Positions 9,601-18,185 are shown, numbered from the stretch's first letter. The stretch is DNA of 64,000 bases from Spirochaetota bacterium (GCA_024276015.1 JAJRXZ010000032.1:1-64000); one strand, 5' to 3'. Translations and numbers: made by a program. The notes: generated by a model not told the origin, from the letters alone.

Positions 9601-9747
9601 CTGCACAATGAAAATCCCTATGCACGCACGCTGGGAAATATTAAAAATATGCTGAGATTTCATTTTAACGGCTCCGATGTAACAATAGAGAACAGAGCCG
9701 GAGGGGGCGTTATTGTAACCCTCACTTTTGAGATCGATGAAAAATAA
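6688..9747 (+). CDS. Hybrid histidine kinase: 7TM sensor, HisKA/HATPase, REC, then a second LytS-type kinase module
   Basis: A 1019-residue membrane sensor. After a signal sequence (about 1-27) comes a periplasmic beta-rich domain (about 30-185) of the 7TMR-DISM extracellular type, seven membrane helices (about 190-395), a short coiled coil, and HisKA with the phospho-acceptor His427 in ASTSHELKTPL. The HATPase domain includes EDTGIGVP (near 573) and a GGTGIGLSI box. A receiver domain follows with phospho-acceptor Asp751 in LLDIMMPG. The last 190 residues are a second kinase of the LytS/YehU (His_kinase) type, with His842 in RANPHFLFNAIHTIH and its own ATPase motif (VEDNGTGL). No DNA-binding output exists in the chain, so the second kinase may be the output. 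The isoprenoid-type gene starts 18 bases after the stop. The first 200 codons are much more AT-rich than the rest. Confidence 0.88.
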   Translation: MKNIFNLYKLLLSLVFFILCSNKNLYPQSDKAIIHINSNDIVYELSQQWYFKMDDNIEYKNINIDHHNWSFFYPHLPWEQFPGYKGYRGNSWYRLIIYVSKNITDLGLFVPRHYRGAQFYFNGVLIHQTRKFSNSGKSPPIIGKPDLIKIPTNLINRKNILAMRTGFLNQAGGFDGKIYIGPQNLIHKKWIKFIIWNIFLASINIFLGFYFFIYYRNRKEDRYYLYYSGLALSLGSWFLGYNGLILWVFDHQWVYIISTYIGSMFIPVMLINFIHSFFNYKKGLTARSFEAFYSFLIVSLLIEYILRGNIYYFSKYLYEPFMLSILLACTYSVYICYKGTKEKKPYARRIFAGTGIVGISAIVSILTFIDIIKFNPPILEGFFAMTIIFATVLAARFSSVHTELEIAHKELLEMDRMKDDFIASTSHELKTPLLGIGGIAESLIDNAKSRLGRETISDLSLIVSSARRLSNLVNDLLDLSRIKHKDLELQRGEVDIKQITDMVISLTSALARDKPVEFYNKIDENTPTLYCDENRLLQIMHNLIDNALKFTERGEISVYAQRMNDFVKITVEDTGIGVPADKIEKIFNFFEQADSSITRKYGGTGIGLSITKQLIELHGGKIHAESTEGKGSKFIFTMPLFTGQYDESASLKAAPEEIDPEKAQKILRAYFKHAETENLHAPRIIYEKKESDLSENRNKTSVLVIDDEPINLRVLSSQLTFAGYNVKTAAGGREALELLETSRIPDIILLDIMMPGMSGYELCSRLRERYTMHELPIIMITAKNQTADLVAGFETGANDYLGKPFEKRELLARVNNIIALKKTIKKYEKSRYKNLRERANPHFLFNAIHTIHALMRSNVKKADEAMVMLADIYRFQMDTSFQDLVPFDVEWEFVNIYLKFEKILFPETINFEMNKTGGLSSIMIPPLIIQPLVENSLKHGLRNKEDGGYIHVNAACTGNSVKISVEDNGTGLHNENPYARTLGNIKNMLRFHFNGSDVTIENRAGGGVIVTLTFEIDEK

Positions 9748-9765
9748 TGATATTAGATTTAACGC

Positions 9766-10773
9766 ATGGCCGAACTTAATTCAAAAGATCTATTCTCAAT
9801 CTGCAGAGAACTCTCCTTTGGCGAGGTTGTACCCGGCAGAGAAGAAGAAGCCCTTTATAAAGTCTTAAACGAGCAGATATTAGACCTCTGCAGGGGCTTG
9901 CCCCAACCGATGCAGAGTCCTGGTATTATGTTCATGATGGAGTATTCGGGATTAGCTCCCGGAGAGACCCTCGATTTTTACAAGAACTACTATAAGCCGG
10001 TGTGGACCATAATATATCATATTTCAAAAAAATTCGAACCGGCCCGCTCTCTTACCGAGCGGGAAATGGAAACCGCTCTTAAAGGACAGGCCATGTCCCT
10101 TTTTCTTCATTCAATTGACGACCACCTCACCGACGGCCAGATCGGGACTTCCCATCTGATGCTTCTTCTTCGAACAGAGGCATGGATGCGCATGACAGAG
10201 GCGATCGAATCCTTTTCCGAAAACAATAAGGAGTTTAAATCAATAGCGGAACAATTAATCAATGAATACTATAAAGGAGTCTGCTCTCTGCATTGCCCCA
10301 AAAACTTTAATGAATTCTGCGCACAATTTAAGAAAGAGATATCAACTATATATATAATGCCTCTATTAACCGCAAAAAAGCTCGGCAGTACGGATGAATT
10401 AATGAGTGATATAAAAAAATGTATCGCCTCCTTTGGCCTTGCATGGCGGCTCATTGACGATATAAACGATCTGGAACAGGACATAAAAGGAGAGCATTCG
10501 GGGCTATACTACTCTCTGCCAAGCACAGGCAGGGAACTCTGGGACAGCATTGACACCGGGAAAAACGGAACAGCAGCGGAACAGATTACCAAAATAATAA
10601 CAGAAAACAGAATTATTGAGCGCATAACAAGTCAAATAACAGAAGAACTCAAAAAAGCGTCCCTTATTGCGGGAAAACATAAAATGGATGAATTATCCCG
10701 CCAATATTCTGTTATGAGAGCCCCCCTTGAATTATGGCTGAAAAAGCAAAAAAATCAGGCATCGAAAAATTGA
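9766..10773 (+). CDS. Class I isoprenoid-synthase-fold enzyme
   Basis: A 335-residue, mostly helical soluble protein with two aspartate-rich motifs spaced as in class I isoprenyl-diphosphate and terpene synthases: SIDDHLTDGQ (Asp118, Asp119, Asp123) and RLIDDINDLEQD (Asp231, Asp232, Asp235, Asp239). These normally bind three Mg ions and a prenyl diphosphate. The rest is not close to FPP/GGPP synthases; the first motif in particular departs from DDxxD. It most resembles proteins annotated only as class 1 isoprenoid biosynthesis enzyme. It lies between a sensor kinase and a radical SAM protein whose start overlaps its end by 40 bases, so the products probably act together. The substrate is unknown. 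Confidence 0.72.
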   Translation: MAELNSKDLFSICRELSFGEVVPGREEEALYKVLNEQILDLCRGLPQPMQSPGIMFMMEYSGLAPGETLDFYKNYYKPVWTIIYHISKKFEPARSLTEREMETALKGQAMSLFLHSIDDHLTDGQIGTSHLMLLLRTEAWMRMTEAIESFSENNKEFKSIAEQLINEYYKGVCSLHCPKNFNEFCAQFKKEISTIYIMPLLTAKKLGSTDELMSDIKKCIASFGLAWRLIDDINDLEQDIKGEHSGLYYSLPSTGRELWDSIDTGKNGTAAEQITKIITENRIIERITSQITEELKKASLIAGKHKMDELSRQYSVMRAPLELWLKKQKNQASKN

Positions 10774-11819
10774 TCGAAATGCAGGATATCGCCGATAAAG
10801 AGCCCCTCTCTATTGAAGTCACAACAGAATGCAACAGCCGGTGCTCCCACTGTTTTGCTCGGGCAGGGCTGAAAGAGTATAGTGGTCTCGCTGCCGAAAC
10901 CGCGCACCAAATAATGAAAGAAGGTTTTGCTCTCGGATACAGAAATCTTCATATTACCGGCGGAGAACCCTTTCTGTGGCCCGGCCTTTTCGAGCTTATC
11001 GGATCCGCGTTAAATACCGGTTACGAATCAATATTCTGCAATACCAACGGAAAACTTCTCACCGAAAAAAACTGCTCCCGCGCGCGGGCATTCGGCAAAA
11101 GCCTTACTCTGTCCGTAAGCCTCCAGGGGTATCCCAAACTTCACGACGCTGTCAGGGGGAGCGGGTCCTGGGAAAAAACATCGAAGGGAATTAAAACCGC
11201 TGTTGAGGCGGGCCTTGATCTTTTTGTTTTCACCTCTGCAGGGAAAAGCCTTATTAAAAGCCTGCCTCGTTATACGGAATTTATATTTAATGAATTTAAA
11301 GGGATCATGGGATTGACCTTCATTCAGATGATAAGAACTGCCGGAGATAAACCTGACCTTTCGGACGAACTGCTTGAGCCCGAAGATTTTATGGAAATGG
11401 TAAGAGCTCTGTCGCTTCTGAGCCTTTTCGGTTACCCTGTTGATATACTTGAGAACCCCCTTGCCGCAGTCGTTTCCCATATTATGGGCATGGACTGGCT
11501 TCCCCATACCCCTCCCCTTCACAGGCCCGGAAAGCTCGTTGTTCTGGCAGACAAAAATGTCACGCTTTCACACTCCTCAAGAGAATCGCTGGGAATTTAC
11601 AAAGAAGGCAGACTGAAACAGTTCCTTGAAGCGGCTATGCGCGGCAAAGCCGTTGCTCCCGATTCAAAAATATGCCCTAACTGCCGGCATATTGAAAAAT
11701 GCAGAAAATTCGGGATGTTAAATCCCTCGGAATGGTTCAGAGACAGGGGAAAGGGGGCTCCCTTCTGTATGAAAACGCTTGACAAATGCATGAGGCTAAT
11801 TGAGAAAAAATATTCTTAA
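10734..11819 (+). CDS. Radical SAM protein with SPASM-like C-terminus
   Basis: A 361-residue radical SAM enzyme. The cluster motif is TTECNSRCSHC with Cys33, Cys37 and Cys40 (CX3CX2C), followed by the SAM-binding TGGEPFLW. The C-terminus has a cysteine set typical of SPASM auxiliary clusters: CPNCRHIEKC (Cys314, Cys317, Cys323), then Cys345 and Cys351. SPASM enzymes commonly modify peptides (PqqE, anSME, RiPP maturases) but some act on other substrates. It overlaps the isoprenoid-type gene by 40 bases; an alternative ATG at 10779, just after that gene's stop, would also keep every motif. Modification of the nearby small Nif11-like protein is possible but unproven. Confidence 0.82.
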   Translation: MAEKAKKSGIEKLIEMQDIADKEPLSIEVTTECNSRCSHCFARAGLKEYSGLAAETAHQIMKEGFALGYRNLHITGGEPFLWPGLFELIGSALNTGYESIFCNTNGKLLTEKNCSRARAFGKSLTLSVSLQGYPKLHDAVRGSGSWEKTSKGIKTAVEAGLDLFVFTSAGKSLIKSLPRYTEFIFNEFKGIMGLTFIQMIRTAGDKPDLSDELLEPEDFMEMVRALSLLSLFGYPVDILENPLAAVVSHIMGMDWLPHTPPLHRPGKLVVLADKNVTLSHSSRESLGIYKEGRLKQFLEAAMRGKAVAPDSKICPNCRHIEKCRKFGMLNPSEWFRDRGKGAPFCMKTLDKCMRLIEKKYS

Positions 11820-11853
11820 ATCAATAAAAAATAGATTGTCCGATCTTATTATT

Positions 11854-12732
11854 TCAGAGAAACTTATTCTGCCCCTTTCGATATCTGATCAAACCTTCTT
11901 GTATTGTGGAGGCAACAAGTTTCCCGTCACGGGTGAAAATATTACCGCGATTGAGCCCCCTTGCATTGCCGGCGCTGGGGCTGTCCATTACGTAGAGCAT
12001 CCACGCGTCCATTTTAAAATCTCTGTGAAACCACATAGCATGATCAAGGCTTGCAACCTGCATTGAAGGTTCCCAGTAAGTATGCCCGTGGGGGTACAAA
12101 GCGGTTCCCACAAGACCGAAATCGGAAGCATAGGCAAGAATATATTTATTGACCGATATATCATCAGGCATCCTGCCCGCAGCTTTGAACCACATATACT
12201 TTACAGGTTTCATTTTTTCAGGAGCAAAGGGATCAACCGGATTTACGGCTCTGAATTCTATGGGCTTGCCGCATAAGATCTTTTCTCTTATGGCCTCAGG
12301 AATTTTATCTTTAATTCTTTTTGCCCTTTCAAGTTCCGATATAAGGCCTTCAGGTCCCGGAACATGAGGCATTTCGGTCTGATGCTCAAATCCGGTTTCA
12401 TTAATATGAAAGGACGCCTCAAGAGAAAGGATTGCCCGCCCCTTCTGAATTGCCTTAACTCTTCTCGTTGTAAAACTCTTGCCGTCGCGGATACAATCCA
12501 CCTCATAAATTATAGGTTTATTGGCATCGCCGGGTCTGAGAAAATAGGAATGAAAACTATGAGCGCTCCTGCTGCCGTCAACTGTCTGCGACGCCGCGGA
12601 AAGGGCCTGTCCCAGCACCTGTCCTCCGAAAACACTGCCGAACCCCAGATCCTGACTCCTGCCTCTGAAAATATTTTCCTCAATCTTTTCCAGTTTTAAA
12701 AGCTCCAGAAGATCATTCAATACATCCGACAA
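11854..12732 (-). CDS. tesB: Acyl-CoA thioesterase II (TesB family)
   Basis: Double-hotdog thioesterase that hydrolyses acyl-CoA to free acid and CoA. The 292-residue length matches E. coli TesB (286). Visible signatures include a GSVFGGQVLGQAL helix near residue 31, the motif HSFHSYFLRPGD in the first hotdog, FTTRRVKAIQ, and in the second hotdog ASLDHAMWFH, ESPSAGNARGL-like DSPSAGNARGLNRG and a final FTRDGKLVAS. The gene converges on the radical SAM gene with a 34-base gap and is transcribed alone. Confident for family; physiological substrate unknown. Confidence 0.9.
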   Translation of the reverse strand: MSDVLNDLLELLKLEKIEENIFRGRSQDLGFGSVFGGQVLGQALSAASQTVDGSRSAHSFHSYFLRPGDANKPIIYEVDCIRDGKSFTTRRVKAIQKGRAILSLEASFHINETGFEHQTEMPHVPGPEGLISELERAKRIKDKIPEAIREKILCGKPIEFRAVNPVDPFAPEKMKPVKYMWFKAAGRMPDDISVNKYILAYASDFGLVGTALYPHGHTYWEPSMQVASLDHAMWFHRDFKMDAWMLYVMDSPSAGNARGLNRGNIFTRDGKLVASTIQEGLIRYRKGQNKFL

Positions 12733-12987
12733 TTTGATCCCGCCTTATCATTAAAATATCCCGCTGCATGATTATTGTTCAAGTTATGTTTCATGTCAAA
12801 CATTTTCAATATGTTTTTACAAATAGATAATATTTTTGACGGAAAAACCCAAAAAATATTTATTACTTGTAAAATGATATATCTATGAGATTGTATCCAA
12901 GAATAATTGAATTTTAAGTGAGATCTTTACCTCTTATGCTAAAAACTTTATAACCTTACTAATAAACATTATATAAAACGAAACAAG

Positions 12988-13770
12988 ATGATTGAAGCAG
13001 TCAATTTCAGCGAAGTCGAAAATGAAATAAAAAAGCGCAATGCCATTTTTAAATATGTAAATATCAGCAGAATTAAAAGCAGGCTTGAAAGATATGGGAT
13101 CGACGCTTTTGCCGGTCAGCTATCCCGGTGGGAGCTGTCATATATTAACAATTTAAAGATTCCGAAAAGGAGATCCGATTTTTTATCCGGCAGGATTGCC
13201 GGGAAAAAAGCAGTAAAAGATCTTTTATCCGACAGTAATGCCGCTGCAGAACCGGCTCATTTCAAAAATATTGACATCCGCAGAATGGATTCGGGAGCAC
13301 CGCGTATCTTTATTAATAATAAACATTCTGATATCCTCCTTTCCATATCCCATTCGGGACACACGGCTCTTGCCATTGCCGGGAGCACCGAACACTTCAA
13401 AGGCATAGGTATAGATATTGAAATAATTGATTCAAGGGACGAATCATTTATTAATATTGCCTTTGGCAAGAATGAAACAAAAGGCTTGAAGAAAATAAGA
13501 GACAATGCATCAGTCTGGGATGATGAAAAAATAACGCTCCATTGGACAATAAAAGAAGCCCTTTTAAAATCGATAAATTCCGGTTTCGATATGAACCTTA
13601 AAGATATTGAAATAAACTATGATAATACAAATAAGATCTTCATAAAATTAAAAAACCATATAGAAAAAAAATTTAACGAAACCGGAACTGAAAAACCGGT
13701 AATCAGATCATACATGCTGAGCGGATTCATAATATCCGTTGTATTTATTCCTAATATAGCCGATCCATAA
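12988..13770 (+). CDS. 4'-phosphopantetheinyl transferase family protein
   Basis: Transfers phosphopantetheine from CoA to a serine of carrier proteins. The 260-residue Sfp/AcpT-like sequence shows the metal-binding GIGIDIE motif (Asp143, Glu145) and the WTIKEALLK motif (Trp186, Lys189, Glu190), with an SISHSGHTALAIAG segment before them matching the usual SxSHxxG. An N-terminal extension of about 60 residues precedes the first conserved FLSGRIAGKKAV helix. It is transcribed alone, divergent from tesB, and no carrier protein or synthase lies in this window, so its client must be encoded elsewhere. Confidence 0.85.
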   Translation: MIEAVNFSEVENEIKKRNAIFKYVNISRIKSRLERYGIDAFAGQLSRWELSYINNLKIPKRRSDFLSGRIAGKKAVKDLLSDSNAAAEPAHFKNIDIRRMDSGAPRIFINNKHSDILLSISHSGHTALAIAGSTEHFKGIGIDIEIIDSRDESFINIAFGKNETKGLKKIRDNASVWDDEKITLHWTIKEALLKSINSGFDMNLKDIEINYDNTNKIFIKLKNHIEKKFNETGTEKPVIRSYMLSGFIISVVFIPNIADP

Positions 13771-13881
13771 CTATTTTTCTTTACCGAATTTGACCTATTT
13801 AAAAAAGATATTATTGTTTATTAACAACACTATATCAAAAGCATTGATCAAGAAAAAATTGAAATAAACAAAAATATGTAA

Positions 13882-13911
13882 TTGACCTTATATAAAGAAA
13901 AAAAATATGAT
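13882..13911 (+). promoter_or_regulatory. Candidate sigma-70 promoter of the PhnD-like gene
   Basis: TTGACC at 13882-13887 and TATGAT at 13906-13911, separated by 18 bases, about 45 bases before the start codon at 13957. Confidence 0.45.
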
Positions 13912-13956
13912 TTCTATGATTTGTGGAAATAATGATTTCGGAGAAACATAAATAAA

Positions 13957-14892
13957 ATGAAGAATAAGATTTTTTCTTATCCAATCCTTATTATAATAAT
14001 TATTTTTCCCCTCTGGGGCTGCGGCATTGACAAAACAGATGAAAACCGGACCAAAGGAGAAAAAAAATCAACTTACATCATAAAGCTCAAAATCGGTCTT
14101 ATTCCCGAACAGAATGTCCTGAATCAGAAAAAAAGATATAAACCTCTTGGCAAATACATTGAAGAAAAAACCGGAATAAAAATAAAATTTACAATTTTGC
14201 CGCGATACGGAAACATTATAGATAACTTTAACAGGCTCAATCTCGACGGTGCTTTTTGGGGAAGTTTTACAGGCGCTATGGCAATTAAAAAACTCGGCAT
14301 TGAACATATTGCCCGGCCCGTAAATATTGACGGGACATCCTCATATAGAGGTTATATCTTTGTTCTGAAAAAAAGCTCCGTAAAAAGCGTGAAGGATATG
14401 AAAAATAAGGTTATTGCTTTTGTTGACAGGGCAACAACAGCGGGCTATGTTTTTCCGATTGCATATTTTAAAGAACAGGGCATAAAAAATATCAAAAGTT
14501 ATTTCAAAGAGAGCTATTTTACCGGAAGTCACGATGCAGCTATTCACGCTGTTCTTGACGGACATGCGGATATAGGATGCGCAAAAAATACTATCTTTAA
14601 TATACTTCAAAAGAAAGACAAGCGAATAGAAAAAGATCTCCGAATAGTGGCAACCTCTCCGGATGTGCCTTCCAACGGTCTGGGATTAAAAAAAGACCTG
14701 GATCCGAAGATAAAAAAGGCTTTAAAAGATGTTCTGATTTCCATGGATAAAGACCCGGAAGGAGCCAGAGTTTTGAATAAATTTTTTGTCATAAAATTTA
14801 TTGAAACCTCCGAAAAAGACTATAAGCCCGTTTTCGACATGGCAAAAAAAGCCGGAATTAATTTAAAATATTATAAATATATCAATAAATGA
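13957..14892 (+). CDS. PhnD-like periplasmic substrate-binding lipoprotein
   Basis: A 311-residue lipoprotein: signal peptide followed by lipobox LWGC with Cys22. The mature part is of the PhnD/phosphate-phosphonate binding family (PBP2): IGLIPEQNVLNQKKRYKPLG near the start, FTGAMAIKKLGIEHIARPV in the middle, and CAKNTIFN and SPDVPSNGLGLKKDLDPKIK later. No ABC permease or ATPase accompanies it; instead the next gene, a membrane sensor, starts four bases before its stop (ATGA overlap). It is therefore more likely a ligand-sensing partner of that sensor than a transporter component. Ligand unknown. Confidence 0.82.
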   Translation: MKNKIFSYPILIIIIIFPLWGCGIDKTDENRTKGEKKSTYIIKLKIGLIPEQNVLNQKKRYKPLGKYIEEKTGIKIKFTILPRYGNIIDNFNRLNLDGAFWGSFTGAMAIKKLGIEHIARPVNIDGTSSYRGYIFVLKKSSVKSVKDMKNKVIAFVDRATTAGYVFPIAYFKEQGIKNIKSYFKESYFTGSHDAAIHAVLDGHADIGCAKNTIFNILQKKDKRIEKDLRIVATSPDVPSNGLGLKKDLDPKIKKALKDVLISMDKDPEGARVLNKFFVIKFIETSEKDYKPVFDMAKKAGINLKYYKYINK

Positions 14893-17387
14893 AGCAAAAA
14901 ATAATTACATCTCTCATTGCAATATTTCTATTGTTTACAATAGGAATAGCGCTCTCATTTATTTATATTGTAAATGCCACAGGAGAATTGAATTATATTA
15001 TTAAACTCCATCAGATTGAGCAGCGAAGACAATCTCTATTAATTAAACTCCAAACCGTACAGAATCATTTCTATACTGTAAAGACATCCATGCTGGAAGA
15101 CCTGGACTACATTGTTGACAGTATGGACGTTCTTGAAAAAACCGCAGCAGAATGCTCAAGCTGTCACCATCCTCTTCTGCTGAGAAAGCGGATATCAAAA
15201 GTAGAGCAACTCATAAAAGATTACCAACAGCACATAAGTTATTATATAACCCTCAGAGCCAATGAGAAGAGAATGCTTGCACTGAAAAAAGAATCGGCTC
15301 AAATAGGAAATAAGATCCTGAAAGAACTGCAGAATATGTCCCATACGGCAAGCCGCAATCTTGAAGAAGTAACTCTGCAAAGCAGAGAAAATGTAAAAAA
15401 GATCATCAAAATTCTGAGTATAACACTAATTGCGGCGCTGATCTTTGCTATTATATTTGCCGTAAGGCTTATCTCTTCCATAAGCAAGCCCATAAACAGG
15501 CTTTTGGAAGCTACAAGAAGCATTTCGTCAGGAAGTCTGGGTGCCACAATTGATCATAATTTCAGTACCGAATTCGGCGAGCTTGCAGATACATTTAATG
15601 AAATGAGCCTGAAGTTAAAGAAGAACTACGACAAAATAAATCACGAAATCCACGAACGCAAACAGGCTGAAGAAAAACTCAGGATCAGCGAGGAGAGATA
15701 TGCCCTGGCTGCGCGCGGGGCAAATGACGGTTTATGGGACTGGGATCTGAGATCAAACAGGGTCTACTACTCTTCCAGGTGGAAATCCATTCTTGGATAC
15801 GAAGACAACGAGATCGGTGATCACCCTGACGAATGGCTCAGCAGAGTTCATCGGGACGACAGCATCAATGTGAGAAAAGAGATCATGGCTCACAGAGAAG
15901 GAGCTTCGGATCAATTCAGAATTGAATACCGGATGAAGCATAAAAACGGGACATATCTGTGGGTTTTGACGCGGGGAATAATTGTAAGAGACAAAAACAA
16001 TACCGCTTTTCGTATTGCCGGATCCCAAACGGATATCACCGAAAGAAAGGAAGCTGAAAAAAAATTGATCTATGACGCATTTCATGACACGCTCACAGAC
16101 TTACCCAACAGAGCTCTCTTCTTCGATCGCCTGGAACTTGCTGCCAAAAGAATATCAAGAGCCTCAAATAAAAATATGTTTGCCGTACTCTTTATCGACA
16201 TTGACCGTTTTAAAATAATAAACGATACAATGGGGCACCTTGTGGGAGACAGACTGCTCATCAATATTGCCAGGCGTCTGCAGGAATGCCTCAGGCCGGG
16301 AGATACAATAGCCCGTTTCGGAGGCGATGAATTTGCCGTACTGCTGGAAGATATTCCCAATTCCGACGACGTTCTGCATCTTATTGAACGAATACAGGAA
16401 AAATTATCACTGCCCTATTACATTAAGGACAATGGAAAAGAACATAAGATCTTTAATACGGTCAGTATTGGAGTCTGCTTCAGCGACAGTTCATTTGACA
16501 GGCCGGAAAATCTGCTCCGAAACGCGGATATTGCCATGTACCATGCAAAATCATCAGGCAGAGATTCCTATAAAATATTCAGCAAAAATATGTATGAAGA
16601 CGTGATGACTTCAATGCAGCTGGAGAGAGACCTTAAAAATGCCCTGGAAAATAAAGAATTTGTTCTATACTACCAGCCGGTAATGCTGACCGATTCCGGA
16701 AAGATCACCGGTTTTGAAGCTCTTGTAAGATGGCAGCATCCGGTGCGCGGTCTTATTTATCCCGATGAATTTATCCCCCTCGCAGAAGAATCGGGAATAA
16801 TAATCAACCTTGGCGAATGGGTCTTGAACGAAGCATGCATACAATTAAGCATGTGGCAGAAAAAATACCCTCACGACACACCCTTTACAATGAGCGTTAA
16901 CGTATCCGGAAAACAGTGCACTAAAGAGTTTGTTGAATATGTTGACAATATAATCAGAAAGACCGGGATCAAACCGAATACGCTCAAGCTTGAAATAACC
17001 GAATCCATATTAATGGAAAACTCGGAACTTTTGTCACCCCTGTTTAAGCGATTAAAAGAATTAAAAGTCGAACTTCAGATTGACGATTTCGGCACAGGAT
17101 ATTCATCTCTTAACTATCTGCATAATTTTCCCGTTGACGCCCTGAAGATTGACAAAGAATTCATTAAAAAAATAAGCATAGACGAAAACGAAAAAATGGA
17201 GATCATAAAAACAATAACCTCACTGGCCGAAAGTCTTAATATGTATGTTATTGCCGAAGGAGTCGAAACAGAAGACCAGCTTTCAAGACTTAAGATGCTC
17301 TACTGCCGACACATACAGGGCTACCTGCTCTCCAGACCTCTCAATAAAAATGATATTGAGATATTTCTGAGTAAGCACAAAATCTAA
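14889..17387 (+). CDS. Membrane sensor with periplasmic CXXCH haem motif, HAMP-PAS-GGDEF-EAL
   Basis: An 832-residue inner-membrane c-di-GMP enzyme. An N-terminal helix (about 5-27) and a second at about 178-203 enclose a helical periplasmic domain with AECSSCHH, i.e. CXXCH at Cys89, Cys92, His93, the covalent haem-c motif. Next come HAMP (about 204-258), PAS (about 265-390, DITERKEAE at its end), GGDEF (about 395-560) and EAL (about 575-825). Both output motifs are intact: RFGGDEF (478-482) and GFEALVRW (EAL 610-612), with ITESIL, DDFGTGYSS and AEGVE. It could make or degrade c-di-GMP depending on a haem-detected signal (NO, O2, redox) and on the PhnD-like lipoprotein whose gene it overlaps. 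Confidence 0.9.
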   Translation: MKQKIITSLIAIFLLFTIGIALSFIYIVNATGELNYIIKLHQIEQRRQSLLIKLQTVQNHFYTVKTSMLEDLDYIVDSMDVLEKTAAECSSCHHPLLLRKRISKVEQLIKDYQQHISYYITLRANEKRMLALKKESAQIGNKILKELQNMSHTASRNLEEVTLQSRENVKKIIKILSITLIAALIFAIIFAVRLISSISKPINRLLEATRSISSGSLGATIDHNFSTEFGELADTFNEMSLKLKKNYDKINHEIHERKQAEEKLRISEERYALAARGANDGLWDWDLRSNRVYYSSRWKSILGYEDNEIGDHPDEWLSRVHRDDSINVRKEIMAHREGASDQFRIEYRMKHKNGTYLWVLTRGIIVRDKNNTAFRIAGSQTDITERKEAEKKLIYDAFHDTLTDLPNRALFFDRLELAAKRISRASNKNMFAVLFIDIDRFKIINDTMGHLVGDRLLINIARRLQECLRPGDTIARFGGDEFAVLLEDIPNSDDVLHLIERIQEKLSLPYYIKDNGKEHKIFNTVSIGVCFSDSSFDRPENLLRNADIAMYHAKSSGRDSYKIFSKNMYEDVMTSMQLERDLKNALENKEFVLYYQPVMLTDSGKITGFEALVRWQHPVRGLIYPDEFIPLAEESGIIINLGEWVLNEACIQLSMWQKKYPHDTPFTMSVNVSGKQCTKEFVEYVDNIIRKTGIKPNTLKLEITESILMENSELLSPLFKRLKELKVELQIDDFGTGYSSLNYLHNFPVDALKIDKEFIKKISIDENEKMEIIKTITSLAESLNMYVIAEGVETEDQLSRLKMLYCRHIQGYLLSRPLNKNDIEIFLSKHKI

Positions 17388-17396
17388 AGTATTATA

Positions 17397-18185
17397 ATGC
17401 ATGATCTAATTGTTTCTGTCATACAATCAAACGTACACTGGGAGGATATTGATTCAAATATTTCGATGTTCGATCTAAAGATCGACGCTGTAGATGAAGC
17501 TGCCGACCTCATTGTTCTCCCTGAAATGTTCACAACAGGATTTACTATGAATGCCCCAAAATATTCGGAAAAGATGAAGGGGCCCACAGTACAATGGCTG
17601 CTGAAAAGATCCGCTCAGAAAAAAGCCCATATAACAGGAAGCATTATCATTGAGGAGAAAGGAAAATTTTTCAACAGACTGATCTGGGTAAAACCGAACG
17701 GCAGCCTTTTTACATACGACAAAAGACACCTTTTCAGATATGCAGGAGAAGAAAGAACCTACAGTGCCGGTAATAGAAATATAACGGTACAGGTAAAGGG
17801 ATGGAAAGTAAGGCCTTTTATATGCTATGATCTTCGATTCCCGATATGGACAAGAAATCTTAAAAATCAATATGATATTGCGATCTTTACAGCCAACTGG
17901 CCGGGGTCACGGTCGCTGCACTGGAAAACTCTTTTAAGATCAAGGGCTATCGAAAACCAGTGTTATGTTCTCGGGGTTAACAGAGTCGGCACCGACGGGA
18001 ATGGTATTTCATACAGCGGAAATTCCTCTTTAATAGATTTCAAAGGGGATATTATCTTTGAAAAACAGGATGAAGAATCGATTCTCACTGCCAAATTATC
18101 CTTATCCGATCTTATTAGTTACAGAGAAACCTTTCCCTTCTGGAAAGACGCCGACATTAATGAGAACTCTCAAATAGAGGATTAA
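17397..18185 (+). CDS. Nitrilase-superfamily amidase, omega-amidase (YafV/Nit2) type
   Basis: Carbon-nitrogen hydrolase of 262 residues with the catalytic triad Glu43 (VLPEMFTTGF), Lys109 (YDKRHLFRYAGE) and Cys143 (FICYDLRFPIW). The TTGFTMNA and DLRFPIW motifs fit omega-amidase/YafV, which hydrolyses alpha-ketoglutaramate or alpha-ketosuccinamate and so repairs products of transamination. Also visible are ANWPGSRSLHWKTLLRSRAI and NRVGTDGNG, both typical. It starts 10 bases after the GGDEF-EAL gene and may be co-transcribed, although no functional link is obvious. Confidence 0.87.
   Translation: MHDLIVSVIQSNVHWEDIDSNISMFDLKIDAVDEAADLIVLPEMFTTGFTMNAPKYSEKMKGPTVQWLLKRSAQKKAHITGSIIIEEKGKFFNRLIWVKPNGSLFTYDKRHLFRYAGEERTYSAGNRNITVQVKGWKVRPFICYDLRFPIWTRNLKNQYDIAIFTANWPGSRSLHWKTLLRSRAIENQCYVLGVNRVGTDGNGISYSGNSSLIDFKGDIIFEKQDEESILTAKLSLSDLISYRETFPFWKDADINENSQIED

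Noticed and set aside
8638-9663. 341-codon minus-strand frame inside the hybrid kinase
   Set aside because: It is the mirror of well-conserved receiver and kinase domains on the other strand.
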